64,000 nucleotides of DNA from DASZTV01 sp035548125 (GCA_035548125.1 DASZTV010000105.1:1-64000); one strand, 5' to 3'; positions 18,042 to 29,888 are shown, numbered from the stretch's first letter. Notes: generated by a model from the letters alone, not told the origin. Numbers and translations: made by a program.

Positions 18042-18359
18042 ATGACGGGACGACCCGACCAGCCCACGATCGGCATCTCCACCCTGCTCGGGCTGGGTGC
18101 GGCGTTCGGCGCCAGCGTGGGCATAGGGGTGTTCGCCGGGGTCCTCGGAGATCACGAACTCGGGACGTCCCCCCTCCTCGCACTGGTGGGCACCGCGGTT
18201 GGTATCTTGGGTGGCGCCGCCGGCGCGTACCAGGTGATCCGGCCGTTTACCCGCTCCAGCCCGGTTGGAAACCGCACCGGGCCTGCCCCGACAACTCAAT
18301 CCGCCAGACCAGACCACTCCGCCAAACCTGACGACAGTGTCCGATCCGACGAAACGTGA
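18042..18359 (+). CDS. AtpZ/AtpI-like two-helix membrane protein
   Basis: A 105-residue protein with two hydrophobic segments (about 12-33 and 42-66) separated by a Gly/Asp-containing loop, followed by a polar Pro/Asp-rich tail. It resembles the small AtpZ-type proteins encoded at the head of F-type ATP synthase operons that are thought to help with Mg2+ handling or c-ring assembly. The assignment rests on position and topology more than on diagnostic residues. It is followed after 10 bases by atpI. Confidence 0.65.
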   Translation: MTGRPDQPTIGISTLLGLGAAFGASVGIGVFAGVLGDHELGTSPLLALVGTAVGILGGAAGAYQVIRPFTRSSPVGNRTGPAPTTQSARPDHSAKPDDSVRSDET

Positions 18360-18369
18360 GAGGAAGACG

Positions 18370-18762
18370 GTGGCCCTCGACGCTCAATGGAGCGCCGTCG
18401 CGCGTGGGTATCGAAACGCGCTGATCCTTGCTGGAGTCCTCGGCGTGGCAGCGGTCGGCATCAGCGTGGCCGTGGGCCGCCCGGCAGTGGGCCTGTTCGT
18501 GTGCTTCGGTCTCGCGATGGGCGGCTACAACGCCCGGAAGCTCTGGAACGACACCCAGACGCTCAACCCGGATGTCGCCAACCCGAGGTCGCTCGTGATG
18601 AAGACGTCGCTGGCCAGGCTCGGCCTGATCACCGTCTTCGCCTTCCTGGTCGCTGCCCTGTGGCGTAGCAACGGGTGGGGGATCTTCGTCGGGCTGGTGC
18701 TCTTCCAGCTCGAGATGATGTCGCTGCTGGTCAAGCCGCTGCGTCGGGTCGTGGCCCAGTGA
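18370..18762 (+). CDS. atpI: ATP synthase protein I
   Basis: A 130-residue membrane protein with four predicted helices, assigned to AtpI by position before atpB and by topology. AtpI assists assembly of the c-ring in some bacteria and is not part of the finished enzyme. GTG 18370 was preferred to GTG 18337 because GAGAGGAAG precedes it. The stop overlaps the GTG of atpB (GTGA). Confidence 0.72.
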   Translation: MALDAQWSAVARGYRNALILAGVLGVAAVGISVAVGRPAVGLFVCFGLAMGGYNARKLWNDTQTLNPDVANPRSLVMKTSLARLGLITVFAFLVAALWRSNGWGIFVGLVLFQLEMMSLLVKPLRRVVAQ

Positions 18763-19502
18763 TCGCTCCCGCGCTCGCCGTCGTGCCGGCCGCCGACATC
18801 TCGGTCGGTGACCACCCGTCGTTCCACTTCATCGGACTGACCTTCAACTACGACACGATGTACACGACGGCACTCGCCGCGCTGCTGACCGTCGCGTTCC
18901 TCAGCTACGTCGCGCGCAAGGCCCACAGCGGCGTGCCCGGTCGGGTGCAGATCATCACCGAGCTCGTCCTCGCGCAGACTCGGGAGTACGTCGAGCAGGC
19001 CGTCGGTCACGACGTCCCGCCGTGGCTGGTGCCGTTCGGCGCCACGCTGTTCTTCTTCATCCTGTTCTGCAACTGGCTCGCGTGGTTCCCGTCCGGTCAC
19101 AGCCCGGAGCGGCTGGCGCCGCCGACCGCCGACGTCAACCTGGTCTACGCGCTCGCGTTGACGGTCGTGGTGCTCTACACCTACCTCGGCATCAAGCGGA
19201 AGCGTGGGCGCTACGTGGGCGACTGGTTCACGGTCAAGCCCGCGATCCGCCGTCCGATCCTCGTGCTCGAACAGGTCGTCAACCCGTTGTCGCTGTCGCT
19301 GCGACTCTTCGGCAACATCTTCGCCGGCGGGATCATGCTCGCCGTGATCGCGCTGCTCCCCGCGAAGTGGTTCGTGCTGTACGGGGCCGGTGATTTCGGC
19401 TGGCGGATCTTCGACTCCGGTCTCATCGCACCGATCCAGGCGTTCATCTTCTCGTTCCTGACCATCCTCTACTTCGGCTTCGCAACGGCCGAGGAGCACT
19501 GA
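18759..19502 (+). CDS. atpB: ATP synthase F0 subunit a
   Basis: A 247-residue membrane subunit that forms the proton half-channels against the c-ring. The conserved essential arginine is in LSLSLRLFGNIFAGG; the C-terminal helix carries PIQAFIFSFLTILYFG. GTG 18759 overlaps the atpI stop, giving the N-terminus that begins the mature periplasmic segment; longer frames upstream are shadows of atpI. Confidence 0.95.
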   Translation: MIAPALAVVPAADISVGDHPSFHFIGLTFNYDTMYTTALAALLTVAFLSYVARKAHSGVPGRVQIITELVLAQTREYVEQAVGHDVPPWLVPFGATLFFFILFCNWLAWFPSGHSPERLAPPTADVNLVYALALTVVVLYTYLGIKRKRGRYVGDWFTVKPAIRRPILVLEQVVNPLSLSLRLFGNIFAGGIMLAVIALLPAKWFVLYGAGDFGWRIFDSGLIAPIQAFIFSFLTILYFGFATAEEH

Positions 19503-19545
19503 CGCTCCCGGGCTCGGGTGCGCGACGTAACTAAAAGGAGAAACC

Positions 19546-19806
19546 GTGGCAGTAACCACTACCCAGGAGGCGATCGCCAAGGCGGGCGGCCTCATCGGCG
19601 CGGGCCTCGCGCTGGGCGGCGGCGCGATCGGCGCCGGTATCGGTGACGGTATCGCCGGTAACGCGCTGATCAGCGGTATCGCTCGGCAGCCCGAGGCCCA
19701 GGGCCAGCTCACCGGTCAGTTCTTCCTGACCGTCGGTCTGGTCGAGGCGGCGTACTTCATCAACCTGGCGTTCGCCGCGCTGTTCGCGTTCGTCCTCGGG
19801 AAGTAA
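19546..19806 (+). CDS. atpE: ATP synthase F0 subunit c
   Basis: An 86-residue hairpin proteolipid of two helices joined by the polar loop ARQPEAQG. The first helix has the glycine-rich packing pattern GAGLALGGGAIGAGIGDG. The proton-carrying glutamate is in the second helix, VGLVEAAYFIN, as in other actinobacteria (the site targeted by diarylquinolines). GTG start with a strong AAAAGGAG site. About 40 bases separate it from atpB. Confidence 0.96.
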   Translation: MAVTTTQEAIAKAGGLIGAGLALGGGAIGAGIGDGIAGNALISGIARQPEAQGQLTGQFFLTVGLVEAAYFINLAFAALFAFVLGK

Positions 19807-19815
19807 GAGTCGCTC

Positions 19816-20388
19816 GTGCTCTTCAACCCACTCGTCGTCGCCGCGGCGGAAGACTCATCCGAGAAGACGAACAACTTCCTGATCCCCAACGGGACGTTCA
19901 TCTTCGAGTGGATCGTCTTCATCCTCGTCGTGATCTTCCTCGCCAAGAAGGTGATCCCGCGGATCACCGCCATGGTCGACGCGCGACAGGACGCGATCCA
20001 GAAGCAGTTCGAGGAAGCCGAAGCGACGAAGGCCCGCCTGGAGAAGGCGGAGCGGGAGTACTCCGAGGCGCTCGTCGAGACCAAGCGTGAGGCGACCCGG
20101 CTTCGCGAGCAGGCCCAGGCCGAGCGCGGTCAGATCGTCGAGGAGGCTCGCGCCGAGGCTCAGTCGCGCGTCGAAGAGATGCTGGCGACTGCCGAGACCC
20201 GCATCGCCGCCGAGCGGCAGCAGGCGATCCTCGCCCTGCGTGCCGAGATCGGTGAGCTCGCAACCACACTGGCCGAGCGCGTCGTCCACGACTCGCTTCG
20301 CGAGGATGCCCGCCAGCGCAAGCTGGTTGAGGACTTCATCGCGGGCGTCGGCGCCGGGGAGCTCGCCGACTCGGAGCACTCGTCCTGA
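19816..20388 (+). CDS. atpF: ATP synthase F0 subunit b
   Basis: A 190-residue peripheral stalk subunit. One membrane helix near residues 25-45 (WIVFILVVIFLAKKVI) is followed by a long, highly charged coiled coil (about 55-170). It is a separate gene from atpH here, unlike the fused atpFH of mycobacteria. The TGA stop overlaps the next ATG by one base (TGATG). Confidence 0.94.
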   Translation: MLFNPLVVAAAEDSSEKTNNFLIPNGTFIFEWIVFILVVIFLAKKVIPRITAMVDARQDAIQKQFEEAEATKARLEKAEREYSEALVETKREATRLREQAQAERGQIVEEARAEAQSRVEEMLATAETRIAAERQQAILALRAEIGELATTLAERVVHDSLREDARQRKLVEDFIAGVGAGELADSEHSS

Positions 20389-21215
20389 TGCAGGGAGCCA
20401 GCCGCAACTCGCTCGGCGCGCTTCGCGACCGGCTGCCGGCCGAGGGCGACCTCAGCCGGCTGTCGGACGAGCTGTTCGCTGTGGTGTCGTTGCTCGGCAG
20501 CCGCGCGTCGTTGCGGCGTGCGCTGTCCGATCCCGCCGCTACCGGCGTCACGAAGTCCAACGTGGTGTCTCAGCTGCTGGGCAGCCGGATCGATGCGTCG
20601 TCCTTGGACATCGTCGCCGCGGCCGTCCAGTCGCGGTGGTCGCAGTCGCGCGACCTGGTCGACGCGCTCGAGGAGATCGCGATCGACGCAGCGCTGATCA
20701 CGGCGCAGACCGCCGGCAGCCTCGACGCCGTCGAGGACGAGCTGTTCCGCTTCGAGCGGATTCTCGACGCCGAGCCGACGCTGCGCGACGCGCTCACCAA
20801 TCGCAACCTCCCGGGCGAGGCCAAGCGTGAGCTGCTGCACCGGCTGCTCGACGGCAAGGTCAACGGCGTCACCTCCACGCTGATCGAGCGGGTGGTGCTC
20901 GAGCCGCGCGGTCGCACGATCGAAGCCGCCCTCCGTGAGCTGTCGTCCCTCGCGGCAAAGCGCCGGCAGCGACTCATCGCGCACGTGACGAGCGCCGTGG
21001 AGCTGACCGAGAACGAGCAGCGGGACCTCGCCGCCGCGTTGAGCCGGACCTTCGGGCACGAGCTGCAACTGCAGGTCGTGGTCGACCCCGCCCTGATCGG
21101 CGGAATCACCGTGCGGGTCGGTGACGAGCTGATCGACGCGAGCGTCGCGCGCCAGCTCGCCGAAGCCCGCCGCAAGCTGACCGGCCGGTCGAGCACCCGC
21201 TCGGCGCGAGCCTGA
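20388..21215 (+). CDS. atpH: ATP synthase F1 subunit delta
   Basis: A 275-residue stalk subunit linking F1 to subunit b. The C-terminal segment GHELQLQVVVDPALIGGITVRVGDELIDASV is the diagnostic OSCP/delta signature. At 275 residues it is about 90 longer than typical bacterial delta; the extra sequence is in the N-terminal helical part, as seen in other actinomycetes. Confidence 0.93.
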   Translation: MQGASRNSLGALRDRLPAEGDLSRLSDELFAVVSLLGSRASLRRALSDPAATGVTKSNVVSQLLGSRIDASSLDIVAAAVQSRWSQSRDLVDALEEIAIDAALITAQTAGSLDAVEDELFRFERILDAEPTLRDALTNRNLPGEAKRELLHRLLDGKVNGVTSTLIERVVLEPRGRTIEAALRELSSLAAKRRQRLIAHVTSAVELTENEQRDLAAALSRTFGHELQLQVVVDPALIGGITVRVGDELIDASVARQLAEARRKLTGRSSTRSARA

Positions 21216-21237
21216 AGATCGATACGAGGAGTACGCA

Positions 21238-22800
<1,563 letters not shown>

Positions 22801-22804
22801 CTAG

Positions 22805-23721
22805 ATGGGTGCACAGCTTCGCGAGGCTCGTCGCCGCATCAAGTCGGTGCAGTCGACGAAGAAGATCACGCGCGCAATGGAGCTCATTGCGGCGTCTCGA
22901 ATCGTCAAGGCGCAGCAGCGGATCGCCGCCTCTCGGCCCTACGCCGAGGCCATCACCGATGTGGTGCGCACCGTCACGGCGCCGGGCGTGGTGGGCGGGT
23001 CGCACCCGCTGACGACTCCGCGCGAGAACGTCGCCGCTGCCGCGCTGCTGCTGGTGACCAGCGACCGTGGCCTGGCAGGCGGTTACAGCGCCAACGTGTT
23101 GCGGGCGGGCGATCAGACGACTGCGAAGCTTCGCGAGCAGGGCGTGAGCACGGTGCCGTTCCTGGTGGGCCGCAAGGCGATCGCCTTCTACCGGTTCCGA
23201 GGTCGTGACACCTCGCATGCCTGGAGCGGGTTCTCCGAGCAGCCGTCCTACGACGACGCCAAGGCGGTCGCCGACGATCTGCTCGAGCAGTTCGTGAAGG
23301 GTTCCGGCGACGGCGGGATCGACGAGATCCATCTCGTGTACACCCGGTTCGAGTCGATGGCCACCCAGCGCGTCGCGATCTCGCGGCTGCTGCCGCTCGA
23401 CCCGGCCGACGTCCCCGACGCTGAGGACGAGTCCGGCGGCGGGCCGAGCGGGCTGATGGAGTTCGAGCCGGGCGGCGCGGCCGTGCTCGACGCCCTGCTG
23501 CCGCGCTACCTCACGGCAAGGGTCTACGCCGCGATGCTCGAGGCGGCGGCGAGTGAGCAGGCCGCTCGCCGGCGTGCGATGAAGTCCGCCACAGACAACG
23601 CGGAAGAGCTCATCAAGAAGCTCACGCGGGATGCCAACGCGGCCCGCCAGGCCGAGATCACGCAGGAAATCATGGAGATCGTCGGCGGCGCAGAGGCGCT
23701 CGCCGGGACAGGGAGTGAACT

Positions 23722-23725
<4 letters not shown>
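22805..23725 (+). CDS. atpG: ATP synthase F1 subunit gamma
   Basis: A 306-residue rotor shaft subunit. The N-terminal helix begins REARRRIKSVQSTKKITRAM and the C-terminal helix ends AEITQEIMEIVGGAEAL, the two coiled strands that turn inside the alpha-beta ring. The stop overlaps the GTG start of atpD by four bases. Confidence 0.96.
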
Positions 23726-25167
<1,442 letters not shown>

Positions 25168-25177
25168 GCGTCGGGCG

Positions 25178-25444
25178 ATGGCAACGATGCAGGTGCAGCT
25201 GGTAGCGCCGGACCGCATGGTGTGGTCCGGCGAGGCCGAGTTCGTGCATGCCCGCACACCGAAGGGCGAGCTCGGGATCCTGCCGCGGCACATCCCGCTG
25301 CTCGGCGCCCTCGTCGAGGCGCCCGTCACGATCCGGCGAGCCGGCGAGGGCGACCTGGTGGCCAACGTGAGTGGCGGCTTCCTGTCGGTCAGCGCAGAAG
25401 GCGTCACGATCCTCGCCGAGTCGGTCGAGCTCGAGGGCGAATAG
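25178..25444 (+). CDS. atpC: ATP synthase F1 subunit epsilon, short form
   Basis: An 88-residue epsilon subunit containing only the N-terminal beta-sandwich (VQLVAPDRMVWSGEAEFV...GELGILPRHIPLL...GGFLSVSAEGVTILAES). The stop comes right after the beta domain, so the two-helix C-terminal domain, which in E. coli and Bacillus acts as an ATPase inhibitor, is absent. Another frame stays open for 35 bases past the stop but does not encode the helical domain, so a recent frameshift is not obvious. Last gene of the atp operon. Confidence 0.93.
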   Translation: MATMQVQLVAPDRMVWSGEAEFVHARTPKGELGILPRHIPLLGALVEAPVTIRRAGEGDLVANVSGGFLSVSAEGVTILAESVELEGE

Positions 25445-25553
25445 CTCTCATCGTCAGGGTCAAGGTCAAGAGCGGCTAAGACCGGGGCGAAGCTTCCGCT
25501 CCGAGTTTCGTCGCTCGCGCATTCGGGACTTTGATCCTGACCGCGAAGCGCGC

Positions 25554-26168
25554 CTACGCGCGGCCGGCCTGAGGGGTCCACTTCACGTCGCCGGTCGCGA
25601 GGTTCGCGATCCGGGCGAGGATGAACAGCAGGTCCGACAGCCGGTTCAGGTAGGTCGCGGTGAGGCCGTTGGTGGTCTTCGGCTCCGCGGCGAGCAGTAC
25701 CCACACCGCACGCTCTGCTCGCCGCGTCGTCGTACGCGCGATGTGCAGCAACGCGGCGCCCGGCGTCCCGCCGGGCAGGACGAAGGAGTCGAGCGGCTGC
25801 AGCCGCGCGTTGTTGACGTCGCACGCGGCTTCGAGCCGGTCGATGTAGCTCTGGTCGATCCGCAGCGGCTCCCATTTGGGGTCCGGTTCGATGGGCGTGC
25901 ACAGATCGGCGCCCACATCGAACAGGTCGTTCTGGATCGCAGTGAGCAGGTCGACCAGATCGGGTTCGAGGCCACCCAGTGCGATGGCGGCGCCGATCGT
26001 TGAGTTCGTCTCGTCCACGTCGCCGTACGCGATCACTCTCGGATCAGACTTGCTCACCCGGCTCATGTCGCCGAGTGCCGTGGTGCCGTCGTCGCCGGTG
26101 CGGGTGTAGATCCGGGTGAGGTGGACAGTTGACGTCTGCCGCTCGCGAGGGCTCACGGCTCCTGACAC
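25554..26168 (-). CDS. ATP:cob(I)alamin adenosyltransferase (PduO type)
   Basis: A 204-residue enzyme that makes adenosylcobalamin from cob(I)alamin and ATP. The ATP-binding N-terminus is TRIYTRTGDDGTTAL, followed by AYGDVDETNS; the later stretch RRAERAVWVLL matches the Arg-rich active-site motif. It would supply the cofactor for the mutase encoded at 47011. It is transcribed towards the atp operon and divergently from murA. GTG 26168 is used; GTG 26156 is another possible start. Confidence 0.9.
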   Translation of the reverse strand: MSGAVSPRERQTSTVHLTRIYTRTGDDGTTALGDMSRVSKSDPRVIAYGDVDETNSTIGAAIALGGLEPDLVDLLTAIQNDLFDVGADLCTPIEPDPKWEPLRIDQSYIDRLEAACDVNNARLQPLDSFVLPGGTPGAALLHIARTTTRRAERAVWVLLAAEPKTTNGLTATYLNRLSDLLFILARIANLATGDVKWTPQAGRA

Positions 26169-26199
26169 TACGCGGGCCGGGTCGACCTACCATGCGCAC

Positions 26200-27465
26200 G
26201 TGGAGCAGTTCGAGGTCGTCGGCGGTGCCAGGTTGGCGGGCGAGGCGACAGTTGCCGGCGCAAAGAACAGCGTCCTGAAGGTGATGGCCGCCTCGTTGCT
26301 CGCCACCGGCACCACGCGGTTGACCAACGTGCCGGACATCGGCGACGTGCCGATCATGGCGGAGGTCCTCAACGAGCTCGGCGCGAGCGTCGACGGTTCG
26401 GCGCCGGACATCTCGATCACGGTGCCGGCGGAGATCGGCCACGAGGCCGACTACGAGCACGTACGGCGGATTCGTGGCTCGATCTGCGTGCTCGGACCGC
26501 TGCTGGCGCGGACCGGCCGCGCGCGCGTCGCCCTTCCGGGTGGTGATGCCATCGGTTCGCGTGCGCTCGACCTGCACGTGATGGGGCTCGAGCGTCTCGG
26601 CGCGGTGTTCGACAGCACGCACGGCTATCTCGTAGCGGAAGCCGCCCAGCTCGCGGGAGCCCAGATCTGGCTGGACTTCCCGAGCGTCGGTGCGACCGAG
26701 AACATCATGATGGCGGCGGTACTCGCCAAAGGGACGACCACGATCGACAACGCCGCGCGAGAGCCCGAGATCGTCGACCTCTGCGAGATGTTGGTCGCGA
26801 TGGGGGCACGGATCGGCGGGATCGGGACGTCGACCCTCGAGATCGAAGGCGTCGACTCGCTGCACCCCACCAGCCATCACGTGGTGAGTGACCGGATCGT
26901 TGCCGGCACGTGGGCGTTCGCGGCGGCGATGACGCAAGGTGACATCCGGGTCCGCGGCGCACGCCACGAACATCTCGAGCTTGCGCTGGACAAGCTCGTA
27001 CAGACCGGGGCGACTGTCACGACGTACGACGACGGGTTCGCCGTCGCCTCCGACATCCGGCCGCGCGCGGTCGACGTTGTCACGCTGCCGTATCCGGGCT
27101 TCCCGACCGACCTGCAGCCGATGGCGATCGCGCTCAACGCGGTCTCCGACGGAGTCGCGTTCGTGACGGAGAACATCTTCGAGGGGCGCTTCATGTTCAT
27201 CGACGAGCTGATTCGGCTCGCCGCTGACGTACGCACCGACGGCCATCACGCGATCGTGCGGGGGCGCGAGCGGTTGTCAGGAGCACCGGTGCGCGCCACC
27301 GACATCCGAGCGGGCGCGGCCCTCGTGCTGGCTGGTGTCGTCGCCGACGGCGTGACGACGATCGCCGACGCCTTCCACGTCGATCGTGGATACCAGTCCT
27401 TCGTCGAGACGCTCAGCGACCTCGGCGCGAACATTCGGCGGGTCAGCGACGACACCTTGTTGTGA
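26200..27465 (+). CDS. murA: UDP-N-acetylglucosamine 1-carboxyvinyltransferase
   Basis: A 421-residue enzyme of the first committed step of peptidoglycan synthesis, joining enolpyruvate to UDP-GlcNAc. The opening pattern EQFEVVGGARLAGEATVAGAKN and the end motif GYQSFVETLSDLGANI fit the family. The catalytic-loop position that is Cys115 in E. coli is Asp116 here (PGGDAIGSR, codon 26545-26547). The same Cys-to-Asp change in mycobacterial MurA gives intrinsic fosfomycin resistance. GTG 26200 gives the canonical N-terminus. Confidence 0.96.
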   Translation: MEQFEVVGGARLAGEATVAGAKNSVLKVMAASLLATGTTRLTNVPDIGDVPIMAEVLNELGASVDGSAPDISITVPAEIGHEADYEHVRRIRGSICVLGPLLARTGRARVALPGGDAIGSRALDLHVMGLERLGAVFDSTHGYLVAEAAQLAGAQIWLDFPSVGATENIMMAAVLAKGTTTIDNAAREPEIVDLCEMLVAMGARIGGIGTSTLEIEGVDSLHPTSHHVVSDRIVAGTWAFAAAMTQGDIRVRGARHEHLELALDKLVQTGATVTTYDDGFAVASDIRPRAVDVVTLPYPGFPTDLQPMAIALNAVSDGVAFVTENIFEGRFMFIDELIRLAADVRTDGHHAIVRGRERLSGAPVRATDIRAGAALVLAGVVADGVTTIADAFHVDRGYQSFVETLSDLGANIRRVSDDTLL

Positions 27466-27554
27466 CCTGACAAGGCAGGATCCGAGGCAACCAACGCGCC
27501 TGCTCGCGCGTCGTACTGGGTAAAGGGGGATCAACCCAGAGCGAGAGGCGCGCG

Positions 27555-27941
27555 ATGCAGGTCCTGACTGATCCCTCCCGCACGGCCGCGCCCGCTGTGG
27601 CGCGGCCCCGTCCGAACCCCGACGTCGCTCACATCTCGATCTCGGTCGACGCACCCGGATCTCTGGTCTCGGTGTCAGGCAGACTCGCCGCTGCCACCGT
27701 CGCGGATCTTCGTGCCGTTCTCGTGGCAGCTGCGGATCACGGTGAGGGAGACCTGGTGGTGGACCTGGCCGGGGTGGAGATCGTCGATGCCAGCGGGCTC
27801 GGCGTACTCGTCGGCGCACACCGGCTCGCCTCGCGCCGCGAGCGCCGGCTGGTCCTGCGGCACGTGCCGCAGCGGGTGGAGCGGTTGCTGGCGGCCACTC
27901 GGCTCAACCGGGTGCTGGCGATCGAGCCCGCAGCGGGCTAG
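27555..27941 (+). CDS. STAS-domain anti-sigma factor antagonist
   Basis: A 128-residue protein. A disordered Pro/Ala-rich start (1-30) precedes a STAS fold with the phosphorylatable serine in IVDASGLGVLV. Such proteins bind HATPase-type anti-sigma kinases and release sigma factors when dephosphorylated. A HATPase-domain protein is encoded 1 kb downstream on the other strand (28974-29888), a possible partner. It ends in CTAG, shared with the stop of the convergent gene. Confidence 0.88.
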   Translation: MQVLTDPSRTAAPAVARPRPNPDVAHISISVDAPGSLVSVSGRLAAATVADLRAVLVAAADHGEGDLVVDLAGVEIVDASGLGVLVGAHRLASRRERRLVLRHVPQRVERLLAATRLNRVLAIEPAAG

Positions 27942-28177
27942 GAGCCCGCAGTAGCCGTGTGATGAGCGTCGACCGCTGCGAGCGCCGCGTCCACGGCTGA
28001 CTGTGGGCCGCCCGAACGCTGAGCGGCGTAGTAGGCCTCGCCGAGCTCGCGCAGCAGGCTGTCGAGTGCCCGCTTCTCCTGGATCTCCTCGACCTTCGCC
28101 TGCCCCTGCGCCATCGCCTGCTGCCCCTTGGCGACCGCAACCTCGGCCTGCGCCTTGACCTTGTCCATGAGTCCCAT
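27938..28177 (-). CDS. Small Ala/Gln-rich coiled-coil protein, unknown function
   Basis: A 79-residue soluble protein with heptad-like helices (AEVAVAKGQQAMAQGQAKVE, then LDSLLRELGEAYYAAQ). Such small conserved proteins are common in actinobacteria; no function is known to me. It overlaps the stop of the STAS gene by four bases, tail to tail, and is divergent from the SDR gene. Confidence 0.75.
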   Translation of the reverse strand: MGLMDKVKAQAEVAVAKGQQAMAQGQAKVEEIQEKRALDSLLRELGEAYYAAQRSGGPQSAVDAALAAVDAHHTATAGS

Positions 28178-28200
28178 GCGGCGGACATTACTCTCGGCCG

Positions 28201-28962
28201 ATGCCTCACGTCATCGATCTGAGCGGCAAGGTCGCAGTGGTCACCGGCGGCAGCCGGGGAATCGGCCGCGCGGTCGCCGAAGGGCTCGCCCGCGCCGGTG
28301 CCGACGTGGTCATCGCCAGCCGAAAGCTCGAGGCGTGCGAGCGCGCCGCTACGGAGGTCGCCGACTCGACCGGACGACGGGTCCTGCCCGTGCGATGTCA
28401 CGTCGGGGAATGGGACGACTGCGACGCGTTGGTCGAGACGGTCTACCGCGAGCTCGGCCGCTGCGACGTGCTGGTCAACAACGCCGGGATGTCACCGCTC
28501 TACGACGGGCTCGCCTCGGTCAGCCAGGAGCTGTACGACAAGGTCCATGCTGTCAACGCCCGCGGCCCGTTCCGGCTCAGCGCGACGATCGGTGCGCGGA
28601 TGGCGGACGGTGACGGCGGGTCGATCATCAACGTCTCGACCGCAGGCTCGCTGCGCCCTACCGCCGTGGAGCTGCCGTACGCCATGGCGAAGGCGGGCCT
28701 GAACGCGCTGACCCTCGGCCTCGCCGGAACCTGGGCGCCGAAGGTCCGCGCCAACGTCGTGTTGCCAGGGGCGTTCGAGACCGACATCACCCTCGCGTGG
28801 CCCGCGGGATTCAAGGATCAGGCGGCGGCGATCAACCCGATGGGCCGGATCGGCGTGCCTGAGGACCTGGTGGGGTTGTGCGTTTTCCTGGCGAGCGACG
28901 CGGCGAGCTACATCAACGGCGCGCAGATCCTCGCCGATGGCGGGCTGTACCGCTCGCTCTAG
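28201..28962 (+). CDS. SDR-family oxidoreductase
   Basis: A 253-residue classical short-chain dehydrogenase. The cofactor loop is TGGSRGIG (17-24), with VNNAGMS, the catalytic Ser in INVSTAG and the YAMAK motif. Arg after the second strand (ASRKLEA) favours NADP(H). The ending (SYINGAQILADGGLYRSL) is typical of FabG-like enzymes. The substrate cannot be inferred from the neighbourhood. Confidence 0.88.
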   Translation: MPHVIDLSGKVAVVTGGSRGIGRAVAEGLARAGADVVIASRKLEACERAATEVADSTGRRVLPVRCHVGEWDDCDALVETVYRELGRCDVLVNNAGMSPLYDGLASVSQELYDKVHAVNARGPFRLSATIGARMADGDGGSIINVSTAGSLRPTAVELPYAMAKAGLNALTLGLAGTWAPKVRANVVLPGAFETDITLAWPAGFKDQAAAINPMGRIGVPEDLVGLCVFLASDAASYINGAQILADGGLYRSL

Positions 28963-28973
28963 GCCGTGATCCG

Positions 28974-29888
28974 CTAGTCGGCGCTTCGGTAGGGCGTGGG
29001 GGCGGCCCCTCCGGCCTGTGCGGTGATCTCTTCGTTGATCCATGAGCGCATCGAGAGCACCTCGTCGCCCACCGCAGCCGCCTCGATCTCTCCCTGGGTG
29101 GCGAGGCTTGCCAGGAGTGGCGACAACAGGGCCATCGCGGCGACCTCGTCCGGCGTGACCGGCAGTTGTAGCGAGTACGCCACCAGGCCTTCGGCGGCTG
29201 CCTTGAAAGCTGCCTGGCGGCCGACCAGCCGGGAGCGCGCGCTGCGCTCGAGCAGCTCGTGGAGCAAGTCGCGGTCGGCAACGGTGAGGCGAGCCGGGTC
29301 AAGCTGGACCTCTCTCACCAGCTCGTCGACCTGCACGCCGCTTGCGATGGCCAAGCGCACCGGCATGTCGAGCAGCCGGAGGAGGAAGCCCCCCGAAGCG
29401 GGTGTCCGGGATGCGAGCTCGACGTGCGGCTCCGATGGCGCGTCGACCGCCTCGTCGGTGAGCTCGGCCCAGACCGTCTTCGCGATGTCGGTGGTGAAGT
29501 AACCCCAACGCCGAGCGATCGCCGCGACCATCATCAAGCCCCGGCCGGTGATTCCGGTGTCCAGCGGTCCGAGCGCCGACGGCACGACGACGGGCAGCCG
29601 CTCGGGGTGGTCGTCCTGCACGTCGATTCGCGCGCCGTCTACCGTTCGGCGGACCGCGACGGTGAAGCCGCGACGCGAGTGCAGGATCGCGTTCGTCGCG
29701 AGTTCGGCGGTGCACAGGGCCGCATCGTCGTCGTGGCGGGAGAGTCCCCAGCTGTGGAGTGCGTCCAGGACGAATCGGCGGGCCGCCGCGGCGCTCGGCG
29801 CGACGGCGGTGAAGGACTGGGTCCGAGTCGTCGCCGCGAGCTCCTCAGCCGAGGCAGCACGGTCCGCCGGGACGTGCTGGTCGGTCAC
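28974..29888 (-). CDS. HATPase (anti-sigma kinase-like) protein with unknown C-terminal domain
   Basis: A 304-residue protein. Residues about 25-150 are a GHKL/HATPase_c_2 domain of the RsbW/SpoIIAB type, with the N box in CTAELATNAILHS and the G box in GITGRGLMMVAAIA. Residues about 160-300 form a helical domain I do not recognise, rich in Leu, Ala and acidic residues and without a phosphatase or PAS signature. Stand-alone members of this family act as anti-sigma kinases in stress regulation. The STAS protein at 27555 is a candidate partner. Confidence 0.8.
   Translation of the reverse strand: MTDQHVPADRAASAEELAATTRTQSFTAVAPSAAAARRFVLDALHSWGLSRHDDDAALCTAELATNAILHSRRGFTVAVRRTVDGARIDVQDDHPERLPVVVPSALGPLDTGITGRGLMMVAAIARRWGYFTTDIAKTVWAELTDEAVDAPSEPHVELASRTPASGGFLLRLLDMPVRLAIASGVQVDELVREVQLDPARLTVADRDLLHELLERSARSRLVGRQAAFKAAAEGLVAYSLQLPVTPDEVAAMALLSPLLASLATQGEIEAAAVGDEVLSMRSWINEEITAQAGGAAPTPYRSAD

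Noticed and set aside
25445..25553. Possible terminator after atpC around GAAGCTTC
   Set aside because: The dyad is only eight bases with imperfect extension and no T-run, so I do not call it.
27518..27523. GGGTAA ahead of the STAS gene, resembling the -10 of SigB/SigF-type stress promoters
   Set aside because: No GTTT-like -35 element is found at the required distance, so a stress-sigma promoter is not supported.
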